Positions 6,627 to 10,414 of a DNA stretch of 10,414 nt are shown here, in pieces. This DNA comes from Pseudomonadales bacterium (GTDB lineage: Bacteria > Pseudomonadota > Gammaproteobacteria > Pseudomonadales > Azotimanducaceae), in contig JAKUTI010000087.1 of NCBI GenBank assembly GCA_022448765.1, positions 1 to 10,414 of the forward strand, given 5' to 3'. A model generated the notes under the pieces. The model ran no database searches and was not told the origin of the DNA. It was given only the letters and a program-made list of their open reading frames with translations. Numbering within the stretch: position 1 is the stretch's first letter; each line of letters begins with the position of its first letter. Made by a program: the position numbers and the translations under genes.

Positions 6627-7952
6627 ATGTTGTTGATACGTAATACCGAAGTATCGGGTCAGCATAATCTGGACGTGTTATGTAGCGACGGCAAGGTTCG
6701 CGATATCGGACGAAATCTCGCGCATCCGGACGCCGAGACCATTGATGCGGATGGCGGGGTCCTACTGCCAGGTTTGCACGATCACCATGTGCATCTATTT
6801 GCGCTTGCGGCGTCGCGGCGATCGGTTCGTTGTGGCCCGCCAGACGTGGCCGACGAAGAGACGTTGGCGGCGGTTCTTCGGCATGCTGAAGATTCAGCTG
6901 ACGGATGGATTCGGGGGGTCGGATATCACGAATCCGTGGCCGGGATGCTCGACCGGCACACGCTCGATGCCATGGTGTCGGAACGACCGATTCGGATCCA
7001 ACACCGATCAGGGAAGATGTGGTTTTTAAATTCGATAGCGCTTCAGATGCTAAGCGTGAACGAGAGTAATGGTCAGTTATTCCGCAAGGACGAGTGGATC
7101 CGGGAACGCCTTCGCTCAGCGGCCAATCATTTGGCGGAGGTTGCTGACACATCTCGACAACTCGCTGGCTATGGCGTTACCGGTATCACGGACGCGACAG
7201 CTTCGAATGACGCCGAGGTAGAACGTCTTTGGTTGGATGTCGATACGAGCCAGTCGGTGCGACTGATGGGGAATGAGGACTTGGGTCATGGTTCACTGAA
7301 GATCATGCTCGATGATTATGCGCTGCCTGAAATTGACGTATTTCAAGAACGCATCCGTGTCGCGCACGAGTGTGGCCGGCCGATCGCCGTACACTGTGTG
7401 ACCCGTACGGAGCTTGTTTACGCGTTATCCGCACTCATTGAGGTAGGTTCGTTATCGGGCGATCGAATTGAACACGCCTCGGTCGTGGACGAATCAGCGT
7501 TGGACTTGATGCAGAGGGCGGGAATCTGCGTCGTGACCCAGCCTAACTTCGTAGTTGAACGTGGTGATCAGTATTTGAAGGACGTTGACGCGCAGCAATT
7601 CGAATCTCTTTATCGCGGCAAAAGTTTTCTTGACGCGGGAATCCCATTGGGTGGTGGGACCGATGCGCCGTTCGGGGGCGCTGATCCATGGGCCGCTATG
7701 CGCGCGGCCGTTCATCGTAAAACCGCGTCGGGCAAGGTCATTGGTGTCCAGGAAAAACTCACGCCGGAACAAGCGCTTGCGATGTTCACGTCTTCGGCGG
7801 AAACGCCGGGTGGTCCGCCACGACGGATCGCACCGGGTCAAACGGCAGATCTTTGTTTACTCGCGCGGCCCTGGTCCGAAGCCCGCGTGCGGATTTCAAG
7901 TGACGATGTGGCGATGACGGCATTGGCGGGAACCATCACGTATCGGCGTTAA
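6627..7952 (+). CDS. Amidohydrolase family protein (Amidohydro_3/YtcJ-like)
   Basis: This 441-residue protein is a metal-dependent hydrolase of the amidohydrolase superfamily. It begins with the small beta-sandwich strand (MLLIRNTEV, then DGKVRDIG). Metal-site motifs follow in order: HDHHVH at 51-56 (H54 and H56 as the HxH pair), Lys225 in SLKIMLDD as the likely carboxylated bridging Lys, His256 in IAVHCV, His283 in IEHAS, and Asp346 in GGTDAPFGG. The C-terminal TPEQALAMFTSSAE and PGQTADLCLL are typical of the group. It should hydrolyse an amide, cyclic amide or similar bond in the cytoplasm; no signal peptide is visible. I choose ATG 6627, preceded by GGGG at six bases, over an upstream TTG 6597. 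It diverges from the crotonase operon, so it might release the acid that the neighbouring enzymes activate; that link is inference. Confidence 0.92.
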   Translation: MLLIRNTEVSGQHNLDVLCSDGKVRDIGRNLAHPDAETIDADGGVLLPGLHDHHVHLFALAASRRSVRCGPPDVADEETLAAVLRHAEDSADGWIRGVGYHESVAGMLDRHTLDAMVSERPIRIQHRSGKMWFLNSIALQMLSVNESNGQLFRKDEWIRERLRSAANHLAEVADTSRQLAGYGVTGITDATASNDAEVERLWLDVDTSQSVRLMGNEDLGHGSLKIMLDDYALPEIDVFQERIRVAHECGRPIAVHCVTRTELVYALSALIEVGSLSGDRIEHASVVDESALDLMQRAGICVVTQPNFVVERGDQYLKDVDAQQFESLYRGKSFLDAGIPLGGGTDAPFGGADPWAAMRAAVHRKTASGKVIGVQEKLTPEQALAMFTSSAETPGGPPRRIAPGQTADLCLLARPWSEARVRISSDDVAMTALAGTITYRR

Positions 7953-8020
7953 TCGCTAGTTTGTTTGAAGTCAGGGCAGGGCGATCTAACCAAGCTTAGT
8001 TGTTGAATGCAGAAAAAGGG

Positions 8021-9247
8021 TCATGGATCGAGATCGGCGAGTACTTCGTCGGTATGTTCATTGAGTGTTGGCGCTCGCCGATAGATCGACCACGGCGTTT
8101 TTTCGAAACGATAAGGCGCTCCGGGGTAGGTGATGGTTCGTTCGATCTCGTCATGATTCACCTCGACGTGGAAACCGCGTGCTTTGAAGTGCTCATCTTC
8201 GAATGCTTCTTCGGGCGAATTGACCGGGCCGACGGCGAGCCCGACGCCTTGGCAACCGAGAAAAAAGTCTTGAGCTGAAACGCTTGACGCGATCAGCTGC
8301 AGAGCTGCTCGCCCGGCTCCAAAAATGGCCGTGATGGCATCGTCTTGACCGATGAGCGATAGATCGAATGGCCCTTCCCACTCAGCGCCCATTTCGAGAA
8401 AGACCGCTTCTGGAAGTCGGTCTTCAAGCCCCAGACTCTTAAGCCACTCAAACAATGCCTTGTATTCGTGAGGAAATCGGGGCGGAACGCCGGTATTCGC
8501 GTAGCGCCCGTCGGCACATAGTTGCTGGGTTTCGCCCGATGGACTAACGGATGCATGGCGACCGGTTTGGCGCTGTACGGTCTTTTGCGCCACAAGCCAA
8601 GAGTAAGTCGCGGCTTCGGTCGATACGTTCGAGGCGGCAGTCATGGACACGTCAATGAACTGCCCGTCCCCCGATACGCCGCGATGGAGTAGGGCGGTCA
8701 GTGCCGACATGTAGGCGAAGTGAGACGCTGTCTGATAACCCTGTAACGGACCTCGAATCGGCGGGAGTGAGTGGTCGTCGTAACCGCAACTCCAGGGAGG
8801 TCCTGATGTGGCCATGATAGTGAGGTCCGTTGCGGGCAGATCACTCCGTGGATCGTTTCGACCGTGGGTCGTGACCGCGATGTGGATAAGATCGGGTTTG
8901 ATTTCGGACAAGTTGGCGTAATCAAGCTGCAAATTCGCGAGTCGATCGCGCGGTTCTGCTTCGATCAGAACATCCGTTTTTGCAATCAGCTTTCGAAAAG
9001 TCTTGGCACCGTCGGGGTCTTCTAAGTCGAGGACCATGGCGCGCTTGCTGGTGTGGTAATGCCACCAGTACAAGCTGCGGTTGGGCCCGGGTTTGTTGTC
9101 GAGAAATGGCGGGTAGTCTCGGCTTGGATCCCCCCCGGGAGGTTCGACCAAAATGAGGTCAGCGCCCATATCCGCCATCAACTTGCCGGCGAATGCGATG
9201 CGCTCATTGGCCAGTTCGACGACCCGCAAACCGCTAAGGGCCGTCAT
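8021..9247 (-). CDS. Family III CoA-transferase lacking the catalytic Asp
   Basis: This CaiB/BaiF-type protein has 408 residues. It shows LSGLRVVELANERIAFAGKLM, MGADLILVEPPGGDPSRD, KRAMVLDLEDPDG, DVLIEAEPRDRLANLQLDY and the C-terminal signature PTLNEHTDEVLADL. In the segment LQGYQTASHFAYMSALTALLH the position of the catalytic Asp, counted back from ALLH, is Tyr171 (TAT, DNA 8737-8735), and no Asp or Glu is close by. Length and fold signatures are otherwise intact and the frame is clean, so this is a maintained protein and not decay. It starts inside the stop of the upstream CoA-transferase (ATGA, 9247-9244). The simplest reading is the non-catalytic or CoA/substrate-binding partner of a two-subunit enzyme, as in BbsEF-type CoA-transferases. 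The convergent amidohydrolase ends 68 bases away, with no clear terminator between them. Confidence 0.9.
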   Translation of the reverse strand: MTALSGLRVVELANERIAFAGKLMADMGADLILVEPPGGDPSRDYPPFLDNKPGPNRSLYWWHYHTSKRAMVLDLEDPDGAKTFRKLIAKTDVLIEAEPRDRLANLQLDYANLSEIKPDLIHIAVTTHGRNDPRSDLPATDLTIMATSGPPWSCGYDDHSLPPIRGPLQGYQTASHFAYMSALTALLHRGVSGDGQFIDVSMTAASNVSTEAATYSWLVAQKTVQRQTGRHASVSPSGETQQLCADGRYANTGVPPRFPHEYKALFEWLKSLGLEDRLPEAVFLEMGAEWEGPFDLSLIGQDDAITAIFGAGRAALQLIASSVSAQDFFLGCQGVGLAVGPVNSPEEAFEDEHFKARGFHVEVNHDEIERTITYPGAPYRFEKTPWSIYRRAPTLNEHTDEVLADLDP

Positions 9248-10414
9248 ACCACCCCCTCCGAGGCGAATTGAGTGACCTCGTCCTCGCTATACCCGAGAAT
9301 GCGCGTGAGCACATCCATGGTGTGCTCGGAGAGACACGGTGCGCCGTGAGTCATCTCCCAGTCAGTTTTTGAGAAATGCACGGGTTGACCGTCGACTCGA
9401 ACCTCGCCCATTTTGCGATGACGAACACTCGGCCAGAGTCCAAACGATCCGGTCGCCGGGTCGCGATCGATGCGTTCTTCGGGTGTAAGGACGGCGGCTA
9501 CAGGAACTTGAACGTCTTGGAGAGCGGTCTCGACCTCGTGCTTTGTTTGGTCTTTGGTCCAGCCACCCAGTTGTTGATCAAGCTCGTTTTGATTCGTGAG
9601 ACGGTTCTTGAGCGTTGCGAATGTTTCTTTCTTCAACCAAGGACGTTGAATGACGGAACACAACGAATCCCAATCCGATTCGTTGCGGCAGGCGATTGCT
9701 ACCCATTCATCGTCGCCCAGGGTGGGGTAAATTCCGTGGGGTGCCATGGGCGGCCATTGGTTACGGTTGGAGTGTGGCGAACCTTCTCGCCGCATGGGAT
9801 TGGCGTTCACGGTCCAATCCAGCAGTGCGGGCCCGTGGAGCGATAACGCCGATTCTGAACACGCCAGATCGACCCACTGGCCCTCGCCCGTCCTTTGACG
9901 GTGCAATAAAGCCAACATGATGGCCATAGCCATGTAGTAAGCGCCGGTGTGATCCATAAATGAATAACCCCAGCCGGCGGGTTCTAAACCGGGCAGTCCA
10001 GAGCTAAATGTAAGACCTGAGACGGCCTGGACAATGGGGCCCCAGGTTCGAAAGTCACTATAGGGTCCGACATGGCCGAAGCCACAATTGGAAACGTAGA
10101 CAATGTCCGGTTTGATGCCCTTGAGTTGGTTGTACCCAAAACCCCATTTTTCGAGTACGCCCTTGGCAAAGTTTTCGGTCACGACATCCGATACGCGAAC
10201 GAGCTCAGCTAGAATTTCTTTTGCTTTTTCGTCACGAAGATTAAGCGTGATACCCAACTTATCGGTGTTGTGGTTATTGAATGCGCCACCAAGGTCGATG
10301 CCGCGTCGATCATCGATAAACGGGGGGGTGCCACGCAGAATATCCCAACGGCCTTCGCGTACGGGGTCCTCGATGCGTATGACCTCAGCGCCGAATGAAG
10401 CCAACCATTTGGTC
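9244..10414 (-). CDS. Family III CoA-transferase, catalytic Asp present (5' end cut)
   Basis: The gene enters from the right edge and lacks its first few dozen codons. The visible part begins TKWLASFGAEVIRIEDP, normally preceded in the family by 20-30 residues with a VLDL-type strand, so the TTG at 10404 is not the start. Segments include KLGITLNLRDEKAKEI, DVVTENFAKGVLEKWGFGY, PDIVYVSNCGFGHVGPYSDF and CLSEHTMDVLTRILGY. The catalytic Asp is present in SFMDHTGAYYM (GAT, DNA 9954-9952) and is followed by the expected HRQRTGEGQWVDLA. About 389 residues are visible, so the full protein is near the usual 400-410. It ends TGA 9246-9244, overlapping the next start as ATGA. I infer that it is the active subunit of a pair with the downstream gene. 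Substrate unknown. Confidence 0.92.
   Translation of the reverse strand, partial: TKWLASFGAEVIRIEDPVREGRWDILRGTPPFIDDRRGIDLGGAFNNHNTDKLGITLNLRDEKAKEILAELVRVSDVVTENFAKGVLEKWGFGYNQLKGIKPDIVYVSNCGFGHVGPYSDFRTWGPIVQAVSGLTFSSGLPGLEPAGWGYSFMDHTGAYYMAMAIMLALLHRQRTGEGQWVDLACSESALSLHGPALLDWTVNANPMRREGSPHSNRNQWPPMAPHGIYPTLGDDEWVAIACRNESDWDSLCSVIQRPWLKKETFATLKNRLTNQNELDQQLGGWTKDQTKHEVETALQDVQVPVAAVLTPEERIDRDPATGSFGLWPSVRHRKMGEVRVDGQPVHFSKTDWEMTHGAPCLSEHTMDVLTRILGYSEDEVTQFASEGVV

Noticed and set aside
7988..8001. Near-palindrome AACCAAGCTTAGTT between convergent genes as a terminator
   Set aside because: The stem has one mismatch pair and no loop, is AT-rich and short, and no adjacent T-run follows on either strand.
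9376..9846. 156-codon + strand open frame at the right end
   Set aside because: It is a shadow of the Asp-bearing CoA-transferase on the minus strand.

Overview
This window looks like bacterial chromosome: genes packed tightly, moderate-to-high GC, little intergenic space, overlapping stop/start codons, and almost only acyl-CoA chemistry. I cannot assign a taxon from the sequence alone. A proteobacterium or another selenium-using environmental bacterium is my best guess, with low confidence. I see no tRNA, rRNA, CRISPR array, transposase or phage gene.

Layout, left to right. Positions 1-65 may hold the 3' end of an unidentified + strand gene. Positions 70-954 (minus) hold the most interesting gene: a GrdB-like protein (glycine/sarcosine/betaine reductase selenoprotein B family) whose reading frame is interrupted by one in-frame TGA at 465-463. 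That TGA sits exactly where relatives carry the first Cys of a CPVCHQT motif, and a good candidate bacterial SECIS hairpin follows it. I read it as one 294-residue selenoprotein, not as two hypothetical proteins. Divergent from it, a + strand run holds an internally deleted family III CoA-transferase remnant (984-1356), a small 101-residue protein with a CGG motif (1368-1673) and a complete AMP-forming acyl-CoA synthetase (1755-3248).

A convergent minus strand operon follows (read 6470 to 3257): a crotonase-fold enoyl-CoA hydratase/isomerase with an extra N-terminal domain, then two family III (CaiB/BaiF) CoA-transferases whose genes overlap by 8 bases. Divergent from this operon is an Amidohydro_3/YtcJ-like metal-dependent hydrolase (6627-7952, +). 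The right end (10414 to 8021, minus) carries another pair of overlapping CoA-transferase genes joined by ATGA; the first runs off the window.

Taken together, the genes suggest a catabolic island for an unknown carboxylic acid or amide. The hydrolase could release an acid, the ligase or CoA-transferases could make the thioester, and the crotonase could hydrate or isomerise it. The selenoprotein could add a redox step, but this is inference. In each of the two CoA-transferase pairs one subunit keeps the catalytic Asp and the partner has lost it (Glu in one, Tyr in the other), which suggests two heteromeric CoA-transferases. No Sec machinery gene (selA, selB, selC, selD) lies in the window, so Sec insertion depends on genes elsewhere.
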